In this document: positions 45,952 through 57,100 of the stretch, in pieces
Layout: every line of letters starts with the position of its first letter
Position numbering within the stretch: the stretch's first letter is position 1
Origin: Syncephalis plumigaleata
Taxonomy: Eukaryota; Zoopagomycota; Zoopagomycetes; Zoopagales; Piptocephalidaceae
NCBI GenBank assembly: GCA_025201365.1
Contig: JAIXMF010000009.1
Coordinates: forward strand, 620,001-684,000
DNA: 64,000 nt
Direction: 5' to 3'
Position numbers and translations under genes: made by a program
The notes under the pieces: model-generated
Seen by the model: only the letters and a program-made list of their open reading frames with translations
Database searches by the model: none
What the model was told of the DNA's origin: nothing

Positions 45952-47328
45952 TTAGGCGGTAGCTTTGATGGTGGCAGTGACCGATTTAGCAGCAATACGC
46001 TGTGGCACCTCGACACCCGACCAGATGTTGATACCGTCGCGTTTCAATTTTTCAGCACGAACAGTGGCTAAAAAGTCGCCAAACAAGTACTCAGTATCCA
46101 TGGGTCCACCCTTAGCCTCCGGGTGGAATTGTACCGAGCTGAATAGACCATTCTCATGCCAGATGCCCTCATTGCTGCCGTCGTTAGCATTGACAAAGTA
46201 ACGATGCCAGCCTGATGGCATCTTCTCGTCGCATAAGGCGTAGCCATGATTCTGCGACGTGATCACACATCGACCATCGCGTGTATTCACTACCGGTTGA
46301 TTGTGGCCACGATTACCGAATGGCAACTTCTTCACGGGTAGACCGGCCGCCAAACCCAACAATTGATTACCCATGCAGATGCCGAAGATAGGACGTTGAT
46401 AAGTCGCCATGGTCACTTGTAGATTGGCAATGGCTTCCGTGGCCTTTTCCGGATTACCTGGACCGTTGGAGATAAAGAGACCGTCGTACTGTTGAGCAAC
46501 CTGGTTAAAGTCGTAATTCCATGGTAGTACGGTGACGCACGCACCACGTTTCACCAACGAGCGAATGATGTTATGCTTGACACCACAGTCAAGGAGGGCG
46601 ATCTTGACGTCACCTTGTGAATTGTAGACGACAGGCTCTTTGACGGATACCTTCGCCACCAAGTTGTCGGCATTCGGATCGGTCCACTTGATCTGTTCGG
46701 GTGCACCGTTGACATCGGTCTCACCCACCGCCAATTGACCGAGGGTCGAGCCTTGATCACGTAGCAGATGAACGAGTGCACGGGTGTCGACACCTGTGAT
46801 GGCGGGCACGTCATTACGCGCACACCAGCTGGCCAACGATTCGACGGCATTCCAGTGCGAGTAACGCTGAGCGTAGTCACCCACCACAATACCGCTTACT
46901 TGTACGTGCTCGGATTCAAAGTGTTTCAACAGACCGAATGAATCACGAGTCATACCGGGCACACCGTAGTTACCCACTAGTGGTTGAGTAAATACAAGGA
47001 TCTGACCACTATAGGATGGATCGGTCATCGACTCGGGATAGCCGACGAGTGACGTGGTGAACACGGCTTCACCGCTCACGGTACGAGCAGCACCGAACGA
47101 CTGACCATGGAATACTTGGCCTGTCTTCAACTGGAGTGCAGCGGGTATATTCTGACCGGCAGTCTCATTGTCAGGATTACCCAATTGTTTACCATGAAGC
47201 GGTGTATCAGTAATGGTGGCAAGTCCACGACGGATGGTAGATGCAACGATGCTGTTGTTGCTACCGGCGGTGGCACGGGTTAATCGCAAAGCGTTAGCGA
47301 ATAGAGCGGATTTGTTAAGCATCAACAT
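45952..47328 (-). CDS. CPA1: Arginine-specific carbamoyl-phosphate synthase, small (glutaminase) subunit
   Basis: The single uninterrupted exon encodes 458 residues. A presequence (MLMLNKSALFANALRLTRAT) predicts mitochondrial import, as for Neurospora ARG-2. The N-terminal CPSase small domain shows GQVFHGQSFGA and TSLVGYPESMTDPSY. The class I glutamine amidotransferase domain has the nucleophile Cys in IFGICMGNQLLGLAAG and the His-x-Glu pair in SVQFHPEAKGG. The subunit splits glutamine and passes ammonia to the large subunit, giving carbamoyl phosphate for arginine. The canonical GICLGHQ reads GICMGNQ here. No other ATG lies between this start and the upstream arginine attenuator uORF about 250 nt before it. 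Confidence 0.93.
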   Translation of the reverse strand: MLMLNKSALFANALRLTRATAGSNNSIVASTIRRGLATITDTPLHGKQLGNPDNETAGQNIPAALQLKTGQVFHGQSFGAARTVSGEAVFTTSLVGYPESMTDPSYSGQILVFTQPLVGNYGVPGMTRDSFGLLKHFESEHVQVSGIVVGDYAQRYSHWNAVESLASWCARNDVPAITGVDTRALVHLLRDQGSTLGQLAVGETDVNGAPEQIKWTDPNADNLVAKVSVKEPVVYNSQGDVKIALLDCGVKHNIIRSLVKRGACVTVLPWNYDFNQVAQQYDGLFISNGPGNPEKATEAIANLQVTMATYQRPIFGICMGNQLLGLAAGLPVKKLPFGNRGHNQPVVNTRDGRCVITSQNHGYALCDEKMPSGWHRYFVNANDGSNEGIWHENGLFSSVQFHPEAKGGPMDTEYLFGDFLATVRAEKLKRDGINIWSGVEVPQRIAAKSVTATIKATA

Positions 47329-47577
47329 GATGTATTGAGGATTTTTGAGAGTAGTTTTGTTTGCTTGAAAATGTTAAAGAGAGAGAGAGAGAGAGAGAGA
47401 AGATACGAGTTCAGATAAATTCTTTTTTGTAACACAACCCAATGAAGTGTGTCGCGCGTTAAACGGGGTGGTAATAGTAAAGGTGAAGGTTAAGAGAAGA
47501 GGTAAAGTAAACGAGACGTATATTGCGAGAGTTCAGAAGAGTAATTGTTGGTTTATCGAATATCGATTACCAAAAGC

Positions 47578-47780
47578 TTAACAAGAAGGGCCGAAAGAGA
47601 AACCGGTAGCCTTCCAGACTGTATATACGATAACATAACATAACAATATATCGTGTATAGTTTGTTAGTAGTGAATACGTGATAGATATAGATATAGATA
47701 CATAGTACTAGTCAAATGGCTAACTTACTGTGATCAGAAATGTAGTCAGACGAGTTCTTTTCTTGCGCGTGAGAGTACAT
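47578..47780 (-). promoter_or_regulatory. Arginine attenuator peptide (AAP) uORF, split by an intron
   Basis: In the CPA1 leader, an ATG at 47780 opens MYSHAQEKNSSDYISDH. A GTAAGT donor follows at 47728, one base into the next codon. A CAG acceptor ends at 47619, and splicing yields I-W-K-A-T-G-F-S-F-G-P-S-C then TAA at 47578: 30 codons in all. The core S-S-D-Y-I-S-D-H-I-W-K matches the AAPs of yeast CPA1 (CQDYISDHIWK) and Neurospora arg-2 (SQDYLSDHLW), with the essential Asp at codon 12 as in Neurospora. The peptide stalls ribosomes when arginine is high, lowering CPA1 translation. The start context (CGCATGT) is weak, which suits leaky scanning. Unspliced RNA would give a 22-codon ORF ending SKLAI, without the Ile-Trp. 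Confidence 0.85.
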
Positions 47781-50040
47781 GCGCAATGTGTGTGTGTTAG
47801 TTAGTTAGCTATAGAGCCAGTGGTAAGCTTAAGTTGCAATAGAGCACAAGAGTGATAAAGTAGAGTAGCAGAAGCAGTAGAAGCAGTAGCGAGAAGCTAA
47901 AAAGAAAGAGTCAGTACGAGTGTAAAGAAGTAAAAGTGCAAAGTTTTCAGGTGACAGAGACGGTTTTATTGCATCCGACACAATTAGGAGATCAAAAACA
48001 GCAATCATCATCATAGTAGCAATAAAGAGGAGATCAACAGGCCATGATGATATGAAACTGGATTTTTGATGATAACACTCGTTGATTGGCGGATAAAACT
48101 AGTCTGATCTTTTTTTATCCATCTCCCTCATTGTTCTCCTCATCAGTAATCTGTCCTCATCTGTCCTCATCATCATCATCATCATCACCATTATCTCTTG
48201 TACACATCTGTCATGCATGATCATGTAAAAGGCGAAAGCATCCTACATTAGTATTTACTCACTCAAACCTATTTATAATCCTACTGAATATGTCTATCCA
48301 TCTATACTCTAATTATTATACTAGGTAAGAGTAGTTGTATTATTGTTAAATACATGACAGGCCATACCATTCAACATTTATGGAATAAAATATACATTTC
48401 TTATTATTATTATTAGTCAATCTGTTTATATACTATGCTATACATACATACATATATATGTGTGTGTCTATTGTCTAGACCATGTGTTGTATGTTATAAA
48501 TAAGCAATAGCAGTATTACCCCACATACGAATTGAATCTTGTATGATCGAACTGCTTGCTGCACGGGATCGACTACCATCACTGCACCATTGCCTTTACC
48601 ATTTGTGTCACCTGGCGAAGCACAGTCTTTTCAGACAAGGTCCAATCCCATGCAGACGTGTTGTCTAACACACCACCTTGTACACTTGGAAGAGAAGTAG
48701 AACATCTAGACAAACGTGCGCTTTTTGTCTATTTGAATTACTTGGCTTGGCAATTTGTATCTCATTTCTATTTCCACCAAATAGAATTGGTATGACTACA
48801 TTACTCAAGTTGAAGGATGTTATGATAGTACCCGTTTCGACTTATTCCGTTATGTCTACGAGTGTGTGTATGATGCCTAGCTATTCAAAGTCAGCTCTTA
48901 CTTTTCTTTTACTAATTATCCGTTAATTCCCATTATTGAACAACGAATCATCTCTTTCTTTTATTTTATTGTTCCGCACTTACTCACTTACTCACTCACT
49001 CACTCACCCATTTGCTCATTTGCTCATTTGATTACTCACTGAGTTTTCATTCTCACTGACTCGTCTGTCTCTCACTCGCTCACTCACACTCTTCCTTTCT
49101 ATCTATCTCTCTATCAGTGTGTCTGTGTTTCTGTTTCTCTTCCTCTCTCTCTCTCTCGTTCGCTATCTCATTCACTGTGCGTGTGTGTATATGCACTAGT
49201 TATTCTATACTTTCTACTCCGATTGACTCATTGATTCTCATCGATTTGCATTGATATCCGGTAAGTGGTTCATCTCCTCAACTCCTTGATTCTTATACAT
49301 AGGCGAGTGATCGAGGTGGCACAAATACTCGGGCTTTTTTCACTTTTCCCTTTTTCAATTCACACACACTCGCTCTCACTCACTCACTCACTCGCTTACT
49401 CACTCATACTCACTCTCACTCTCTCGTCACCCACTTACACACACTTGAACACTTACAATATTGTGTGGTTTCGGTTTGTCCTAGTGTAATCGTACCGTTC
49501 GTTCGTTCGTTCGTTTGCTACTATTTCTTCTTCTTCTTCTTCTCATTTTCGCTTTTCTACATTGTTCCAGTGTTGTTCATTGCTTTCGTTCGCGTTCTTA
49601 TTTGCTTCGTGTTAAAGCTTAGTCCTTACTCTACAACTGCTTCTACGGTAGTTTCATTTGCGCTTTTTTACTTCCGTTGGTTCGTTGTATCGGTTCCTTA
49701 GTTTAGGTAAGAATTATTGTTACGGGGCTAGACCTATGAAGTCACCGTTTCTCTATTGCGATTACTACTGTTGTACGTATATTTATTTTTATCTATCTAT
49801 CTATTGATATATATACCATTTATATTGCTACTATGATAAATGAATATATGGATGCATGTATGGATGTATGTATGTATGGTAATAGATAGATTAATATTGT
49901 AAGCCACTATTCTTATACACATTGCTCTTCTCAATCTATACGGCGGTTTATCATGACATCATTTCTGATACAATCACTGGGAGTGATATATATTCGTATA
50001 TACTTGCACATGGTATTGTTATGAATAGGGCGGATAGATA
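47781..50040. other. Promoter of CPA1 and long non-coding stretch
   Basis: Near 47830-47900 (minus strand) there is a CT-rich, promoter-like stretch for CPA1. From 48.9 to 49.5 kb the plus strand is a succession of ACTCACTCACTC, TCTCTCTC and CACACA runs with splice-like GTAAGT sites near 49260 and 49708. This could be the spliced leader of a downstream gene. Frames in it are low complexity. No gene was recognised. Confidence 0.4.
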
Positions 50041-50042
50041 GG

Positions 50043-50050
50043 TATAAAAA
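50043..50050 (+). promoter_or_regulatory. TATA box
   Basis: TATAAAAA lies 31 nt upstream of the first base of the 84-nt hairpin at 50074. That is the usual spacing from TATA box to transcription start, so transcription could begin at the hairpin. Confidence 0.4.
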
Positions 50051-50073
50051 GGAGACAAGTAGTTGCGACATTT

Positions 50074-50157
50074 GCTTACTTTGCCGGAACCATGGAGGGA
50101 TGTCCTGATCAGCATATGATAATCAGGATATTACTCCATGGTACTGGCAAAGTAAGC
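50074..50157 (+). ncRNA. Candidate hairpin RNA (microRNA-precursor-like)
   Basis: A 36-nt left arm (50074-50109) and a 36-nt right arm (50122-50157) face each other around a 12-nt loop. The pairing blocks are GCTTACTTTGCC (12 bp), ACCATGGAG (9 bp) and TCCTGAT (7 bp), separated by two symmetric mismatched patches of 3 and 5 nt. Paired stretches with small internal loops resemble fungal milRNA precursors. It may equally be a small inverted-repeat element. The family is not recognised. Confidence 0.45.
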
Positions 50158-51178
50158 AGGTTGTAATAAGCATCTATCATTCCCTTACAATGAGTATTAT
50201 CCAATCTATTCATTCAGTGTTGTGATGGCGGTTGAGGTCGTTCTCGGGTATTACGCCTTATACACGAAATGGGTTCACTTCTAAAAGTGGAGGATTTAAA
50301 CATGTGAACACTATGTATTTGTATGCTATGTGGCTATGTTTATTTCAATTGTGGTCTATACCCGTTCTATGGCTATGGTTATGCTATATGTATATCGGTG
50401 AAGGTATACTACTCGCACTTATTGACGAGTAAAGAGGAGGGGAGGGAATAATCTTAGATTTATTCCATGGGTTATGTGAATGTAGCATGTGAATACTACC
50501 GATAGGACCACCATCATCATCAATCACCATATGATTATGGAGTAGATACATCTATATCCATTATTCGGCAATATTAGCCAATGATGAAGATGAACGAGGC
50601 TGCGCCATGCCATATTGCATGCAGCGTAACCATACTGTCTGTCAGTGCACCATTGCAGACCAGTTCATAAATGTATACATTCTATTCGCGCATTTACACA
50701 GTTGGCACCATGTGACAACAACTACAACCACTACACGATATTACAAGTGGTATGGTGTAGTAATCATACTACTTACACTTGTGTGTGATATATGTGTGTG
50801 GTCATTATTGTCATTTGTATGGCAAAACAGATATATCTCTATATTTATATATCTATATATATATTTATTGATTCAGACCGGATATTTCTCTTTCCTTACA
50901 TTCCGGTATGTGTCTATTGGTGGGATAGTAGCACTCTGCTTGGCAGCAGTCACAAATGATAATAGTTGCTGTAATGGGATGTATTCACGATAAAGGAGGG
51001 AGAGGTCATTGATATTTCCGAGGGGTTTGACGACGAGGAAAAAGGGGAGATTGTGCATGTTTTGCTCATTCATCATGTGCGCGCACTATGCTGATCAAAA
51101 AGAAATGTGGTCTATTCTTCCACTTACAATGACTCCTACTTTTACTGCTCCTACTTTTACTGATACGCTATGATATGA
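50158..51178 (+). other. Unresolved region with hydrophobic open segments
   Basis: Several plus-strand segments encode hydrophobic peptides: YLYAMWLCLFQLWSIPVLWL near 50316-50375 and YKWYGVVIILLTLVCDICVW near 50739-50798. They might be exons of a membrane protein, but no family, start or splice chain could be supported. Confidence 0.2.
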
Positions 51179-51370
51179 TATGATCAATTGACGATTGCTG
51201 CTCTTTTGCTCCTTTGTCTTGTACCTGAGGATGCGTGATATGTATATATGTGTATCCCAATATTCACACATACATGCATTCATTCTTACATACATACATG
51301 TGTGCGTACGTACACGCATTCTAAATGCAAGGCAAAGGAGCAAAAGAGCAGCAATCATCAATTGATCATA
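51179..51370. repeat. Foldback (long inverted repeat) element, about 190 bp
   Basis: The arms 51179-51237 and 51313-51370 are near-perfect reverse complements. Shared core: TATGATCAATTGA, then GATTGCTGCTCTTTTGCTCC, then TTTG, with a less similar inner part ending ATGCGTG. A 75-nt spacer of TACATA-type repeats lies between. The structure is typical of MITE or foldback elements, or of a long hairpin RNA. No clear target duplication was identified. Confidence 0.65.
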
Positions 51371-51759
51371 TATCCTAGTAATAGTCATAATAGGAGAATT
51401 GGCAGCTGTTTTTGTGCGTATGCGTGCAATAAGCATATCATCATCATTACCATTAGAGCATGATTGATGACTGATGATAATGGTTACACCTCTTTTTGGC
51501 CTGTCACGGATTGACATCTAGCAATGTGTATTTAAATAGACGGCAACTTTCATTGTTTTTCCCCTTGTCTCGTTTATACCGTTTGTTCTCCTGAAGTTTT
51601 AGTCGTTTAGTCTTTTTTCTTCTGTGGCTTTTTTTTACTTATTGCGTTCGTGTTATCTCTCAATCACTTTCTATATCTCATTCTATCTATCTATCTATCT
51701 ATCTCTCTATCTCTCTTTCTCGTTGTCTCTTTCGTTATTTGAAAGTAGTAGTTTTATTG
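51371..51759 (+). promoter_or_regulatory. Promoter and leader of the cold-shock-domain gene
   Basis: TTTAAATA near 51532 is a TATA-like element. It is followed by a long T/C-rich stretch with a (CTAT)n tract at about 51682-51710, typical of fungal leaders. Confidence 0.4.
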
Positions 51760-53225
51760 ATGTTTATTCATAGTATTTCTTCCTTGGGCGGCCTTCAATA
51801 CAGCCACGACTCACCGCCTACGATATCGCATATGTCAATGACTCCAGCAGGCATGCCCACGAACCCAATGGTAGGAGCAAGTGGTGCTCGCAAGACAGGT
51901 CGTGTCAAGTTCTTTAACAGTCAGAAAGGTTTTGGATTCGTAATTCCTGACGATAAGGCTACATTTGGTAACGCAGAAGGTAAGCATGCTCTTTAACATA
52001 ATGATAACTAAGCAAGAAAGCAATCATCATCTATTATCTAAAGTACATCGTATGACTAACAATATGAAATCGTTGTTGTTGCAATTATAGTGTTCGTCCA
52101 TCACACGGCTATTCATAATGATGGTGGTTTTAAAAGTCTAGCTGAGGTATGTAGAAGAAAAAGGAATATAAAGTGAAGAGTGTATATGTGTGATTCTCTC
52201 GGAGAAAAAAGGAGAAAGGCGAAAGACCTTTTAAAAAGCGGGGTATCATCATTGATATAATGGTGTAGCTACTGTGTGCTATTGACTTGTTGCTGTTGTT
52301 GTTGTTGTTGTTGTTTTGATGATCTGATGATGATTTGGTTGTTTGGTTGGCTCTCGGTTGTCGATTATAATGGCTAATGTTCTATTTTTGGTATTGTCAC
52401 ACAGGGTGAAGACGTCGAATTCGATATGGTGAAAGGTCCAAAGGGCTTCCAAGCGGCTAATGTGACAGGTCCAGCCGGTGCATCCGTTAAGGGCGATCCG
52501 AATGCCGGACGCGCGCACCCCAACAATCCGAATAACGGATCGCACGGCGGTCAAATGACATCCAGTCCGCAACTTAACTTCAACGCGTTCGGCGGTTTAC
52601 CCATGACAGGCTACGGCATGCCAGGCCAGACAGCGGCTTTCGGCATTCCCTTCGGACAGAGCCCGCCCTTCGGCAATGCTGCCATGTTCCCAGGCGCGTT
52701 CGGACAAGGCCAATTTCCTGGTAAGTAAACATGTACATGTGCATGTGCTCATAGCTATGAATGTGTATGGCTAATGCATGTGCATGTATGTATGTAATTC
52801 TGTAATAGCAGTATTTAGCGGACTACCCGCAGGTAACTTCCAGATGCAACCAGCTGCAGCCTTTGGTAGTAAGTGTGAAAGGAACAATTGATATGCTTTT
52901 GGTTAGGTCATTAGTTTAACTTCAATAGTGGTAGATTCTTCACAATTCCCCACCTCGCTATCGAACGGGTCGGCAGCGACATTTGCCACTGCAAACATGC
53001 AGAATCCAACCGGGTTCGTTGTGCAACCAGGTCAAACTGCTCCTCAATCATCATTAGCAGGACAAGATCCACTGACTGGTACGTAATAATACTAATAATA
53101 ATAATGCATAATATAATGTTAGTAATAATGTATGACATTTAGGTTTAACACAAACGGATTTCGATCTTACGCCTCATTTTCAAGGCACGGCAGATCAACA
53201 ATTCCGTCGTCCATCGCAGCAGTAA
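51760..53225 (+). CDS. Cold-shock-domain RNA-binding protein
   Basis: About six exons: 51760-51979, 52091-52146, 52405-52720, 52812 to about 52869, about 52930-53079, then about 53144-53225. The cold-shock domain is built over the first three exons. RNP1 is GRVKFFNSQKGFGFVIPDD, RNP2 is VFVHHTAIHNDGGFKSLAEG, and the end is EDVEFDMVKGPKGFQAANVT. After it comes a long Gly/Pro/Phe/Gln-rich tail (NAFGGLPMTGYGMPGQ), a likely disordered, condensate-forming region. Such proteins bind single-stranded RNA or DNA and act as chaperones or translational regulators. The first ATG in frame is 51760, but ATGs at 51831 and 51837 are also possible. The last exon ends RRPSQQ. Confidence 0.85.
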
Positions 53226-54254
53226 TATCTCGCAATCCCTTTCACTTTCCTCGTTCTCCTCCCCTTCTAAACACCTTTCTATGATGGGATAGTATGCCAC
53301 TATCCATTACGTTAATAGTCCGTTGCAGTACTGCGTGAATAAGTCATCATCTCATTATCATCATCGTCATCCTTTTTTATGCTATACATGATATATTTCC
53401 TACTACATCTTCATGTACAGCGTCTATTTCTCTTTGGTACATTGTGTAGTAAGAGCGTGTTATCGACTTTCCACCTACGACGTATACTTTGCAAGTATCG
53501 TGTGGAAGACAATCTTTATCCGTCATGACACATCATCATCATTATCATCACTCGCTGTACCCCTTCTCTCTCTCTCTCTCTACACACACCTGCCTTTCTT
53601 TCCCTTATTTTTCTATACATTCGCATATTGATGTCCCTTATTTCTCTTACTCTCTCTCCTTTCCATAGTATTCATCATTACAACAACAACAACCATCATC
53701 AACATCATCATCACATTTTATTATCATTTGTGTTGTACTCTGTTGTTCATACATACACATCTTCATCATCATCATCATTATCATCAACATCATTCATTAT
53801 CATCATTATCGATTTATACACTTTGGCTTTATTACTTGCTTACTATCATATTAACCTATCATCATCATTCACGCTTTACACAAACACACAAACACGGCTA
53901 TATACATATACCTATAGCAATGGTGGTAATAGATTATGATCACACGTCGTCATCATCATCATCATCGTCTGTCGTCTATGTCATGCTATTCTTCCATTGC
54001 TATAATATATGGCCTTTATTATCGCAAAATGCTATGCTTTAGACGTGTGTGTTTTTGATATTTACATCATTTATATACACATCTGCGTAGTATTGCTAAT
54101 ATCGATCTCATCACATGCATCATTTCCTTCTTCTTCTTCTCTTCTTCTTATTCACATCATGTATATCACTACAACAGACTTGATTTCTCGCGTCTTTGCG
54201 TAGCAACATTATTAGTGTTCGCACTTTTATTCCGTCATCTCTGCCGTTGTCGTC

Positions 54255-54288
<34 letters not shown>

Positions 54289-54527
54289 GTTGTCATAGGT
54301 TTGCCCTTGCATCGTTATTTTCGTTCATTTAACAATATCAACATGGATAGGTCGTGTGTGTGTCAGTTCTTTCTTTCCTTCTTTCCTTCTTTCTTTCTAT
54401 TATCATTAGATCACGTTCGTTAAACACACACATACACATATACAGATATACACACATCCTCTTCTTATACTACTATTGTAGATATTACTTTTATGATGTG
54501 CGTGTGTATCAACATTATTATTGTAGG
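53226..54527. other. Simple-repeat-rich intergenic
   Basis: CATCAT-type tracts occur at about 53696-53715, 53764-53800, 53951-53970 and 54246-54290, with CTCTCTCT at about 53565-53580. Apparent frames are products of these repeats. Confidence 0.45.
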
Positions 54528-54650
54528 AAGCAAGTTGACCAGATACTTTTACGAATACGCGGTGTATTTCCACCTCGTCAATACGTAGATAGTATCCGTC
54601 CTCTTGCGTTAAATATTGATGATACACTCGCATCATACAAAGATAGATAA
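54528..54650 (+). CDS. Orphan coding-like last exon
   Basis: After a TATTGTAG acceptor, an open segment encodes VDQILLRIRGVFPPRQYVDS then IRPLALNIDDTLASYKDR and a stop at 54648-54650. The composition is non-repetitive and protein-like, unlike the surrounding microsatellite frames. The 5' exons and the family are not recognised. Hydrophobic open frames follow at 54790-54955 and may or may not be related. Confidence 0.3.
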   Translation, partial: KQVDQILLRIRGVFPPRQYVDSIRPLALNIDDTLASYKDR

Positions 54651-55079
54651 AGATACATTTAGTATTATTGGATTAGTGGTGATCAATAGGTGTGTGATTA
54701 CGATAGACCGATAATTGATTGATTGATTGATGGATGGATGGATTCAATACAAATACGCATATCCTATATGGTTTTTTCCTTATTTCCTGTCGCTTTCCAG
54801 TGCTAGCTTTGACTGTTATCGTACAATTTTGGCAATATATACCAGATTTACCTTTCTTATTCTACGTGTTGTTATACCATCATGTTATTATTATTATTAT
54901 GTCATCTCGTATATGTACAAACACACATCAGTTTGTAGCGTGTCTAGAGTAGTGTAAGCATTAAGTTGTTACAGTAGTTGTAAACGATATCAACTTACCA
55001 AATAAAATGAAAATAGAACGATGTTAATCCACATGAGATGACATGAATTTATTTTTTATTTTTTATTTTCAATATATCA

Positions 55080-56682
55080 ATGGTATGTTCAAAGCATACG
55101 AATGACTAGTCAGTCTTTAGTAATAGCTCGTTTGAATTACAGGAACCAACCTGCTTGCTACGTGGCCACAAGAAGCCAGTACTCTCGATTGCTGTACAGC
55201 AGAGTAAAGTGGCAAATGCGTCATTAATAGCCACTGGTTCTGGTAATGAGAATGAGACCATAGTATAACATAGGAATAGAACTAGCAGGCTAACTACTAA
55301 CTAGAGGATGCAACTGTCGTCTATGGGATATACGTACGGGTAAGGCATGCACGGGTATACGAGCATTTGACAGCGAGGTAAGACTTGTGTATATGTGTAT
55401 ACAAAAAAGATAATAGAATGGCCTCTAACATGTATGTGTATATACGCATGCATCATAGGTGAATAGCGTATGCTTCTCACCGGTGGATGCTCATACATTG
55501 TATGCCGCATCCAGCAACAAAGTAAGTAGATCGTCATCTACATCAAACACTACTGCTATCTAATGGAATAAGGTGTATACATTTGATTTGAGGAATGCGG
55601 GTATGATTATTACGAAGAGTACGAATTGCTACGAGTTCAGTAAAGATGAAATAAATCAGGTAAATTCATTAATGACGAACATGTCCGTGTATTAAGCTTG
55701 ATGTCTACACGTCAGATTGCTATCGACGAGAAGGGTCGATTTATCGCTACGGCCGATGACCAGGGCGACGTGTACGTGATTGAACTGCAGTCGCAACGAC
55801 TTTACAAGAGGATGCGATCCATTCATAAGAATGTAAGCTTAATGACCAATTAGGATGGACGGTGAATGATATCTAACTACTGCTAGATATGTATGGGTGT
55901 CACATTCCGAGCAAAAGCACCGTATGAAGGTAACGAATGCTACTATCATGATTATCGCGATGTTAACGATGAATGAAATCACGATGCTAGTAATATCGGC
56001 TGGCTTGGATCAACAAGTCATAGTGTGGGATATTGCTCGTGGAAATCCAACTGCCCAGTTTAACATGAGTAAGTAGCGGGATAGCTAGTGTCATTATTAT
56101 TAGGCAATGCAGTGTTTAACAGGCAACTACATAGATACGGAATGGAAGCATTAAAGCAGAAAACAGAGGATAATTCATCGGCAAATCAGTTGGTGAACCC
56201 GCCACTCGCTCATACAGTGGCCACTAGTAAGAATGGTCGTTTATTAGCAGCAGGCATCGGCACCGGGATATACTCTTGTGGCAATCTGTTCGTGGCAAGG
56301 AATGGCGATTACAAGGCAATTGCAGGGGTCATCGTTCTGCCGTAGCATGCATGTAAGGAGGAAGACAAATAGCGACAAGGGCAACTTTCTAATGATGACT
56401 TACCCTAACTGTCATAGAGAATTTGCCAAATACGCACCGGACCTTCTAGTATCCGGAGGCAATGATGGCCAGTTGATGTTGTGGTCGACTAATCAAGTAG
56501 AAGCTAACGTGCAAGAATCCGTTTCCATACCGTCCAGCATTACCACGTGGGAGTGTGGAACATTCAAAAAGATCAACTGGCTCACCACTGGAGATGGATC
56601 AAGACAGGAAAACGTTTTTGTTAGCGGTGTAAGCCACACGTCTGAAGATCAAGGTGTTGTAGCCGCCTATTCCCTGGTGTGA
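55080..56682 (+). CDS. WDR53-like WD40 repeat protein
   Basis: This gene of many exons probably starts with a 3-nt ATG exon (55080-55082) spliced to 55143. Blades include LLRGHKKPVLSIAVQQSKVA, NCRLWDIRTGKACTGIRAFD, VNSVCFSPVDAHTLYAASSN, IAIDEKGRFIATADDQGDVY and ILSAGLDQQVIVWDIARGNP. Further on are LVNPPLAHTVATS and DLLVSGGNDGQLMLWSTNQV. The order and the LVNPPLAHTVATS motif match vertebrate WDR53 (LLNPALAHSISVAS), a probable CUL4-DDB1 substrate receptor. The end reads FKKINWLTTGDG, as in WDR53 EKVNWLLG. At least one frame step (near 55314, before CRLWD) fits a missing T. The segment at 56240-56400 is frame-shuffled and its exon joins are uncertain. Confidence 0.7.
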
Positions 56683-57100
56683 TGCGTTAAGTACTTGACA
56701 TACTTTACAACTAATAAACCGTATATACTGATCACGACAGAAACAAAAGTATGAAGAGCGTATTTATTGTTGCAGCTGACATGTAATAAATGATCAAAAC
56801 TAAATTGTTGCTTACTTTGATTAAAGGACAGAATGTTCTATACGTTCGTTCATTCCTTTAATCAATGATTGTTCTAGGAATAAAACCGCGTGTGTACGAT
56901 GGATTAATTTAGAATGTTACCATCCTATATTGCCTACTATTTATACGATCCTATAACATGAATCATGGAAACGATACCAGACAGGGATATGATGGCAATG
57001 ACATAAATAAATGCAAAATAAAATAGTCAGTGCTCCGTTTGCCTATAGTGTCTTCCATATACGTATCAATACTTCTTATAACGAGAAAAAGAAAAGAAAA
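56683..57100. other. Intergenic, no gene seen
   Basis: AT-rich sequence between the WDR53-like gene and the decayed subtilase. ATTGTTGC and AATAAA motifs are present. Confidence 0.4.

Noticed and set aside
47829-48014. 61-codon minus-strand ORF upstream of CPA1 as the attenuator
   Set aside because: It lacks the DYxSDHxW core. The true attenuator lies at 47780-47578 and is only visible after splicing.
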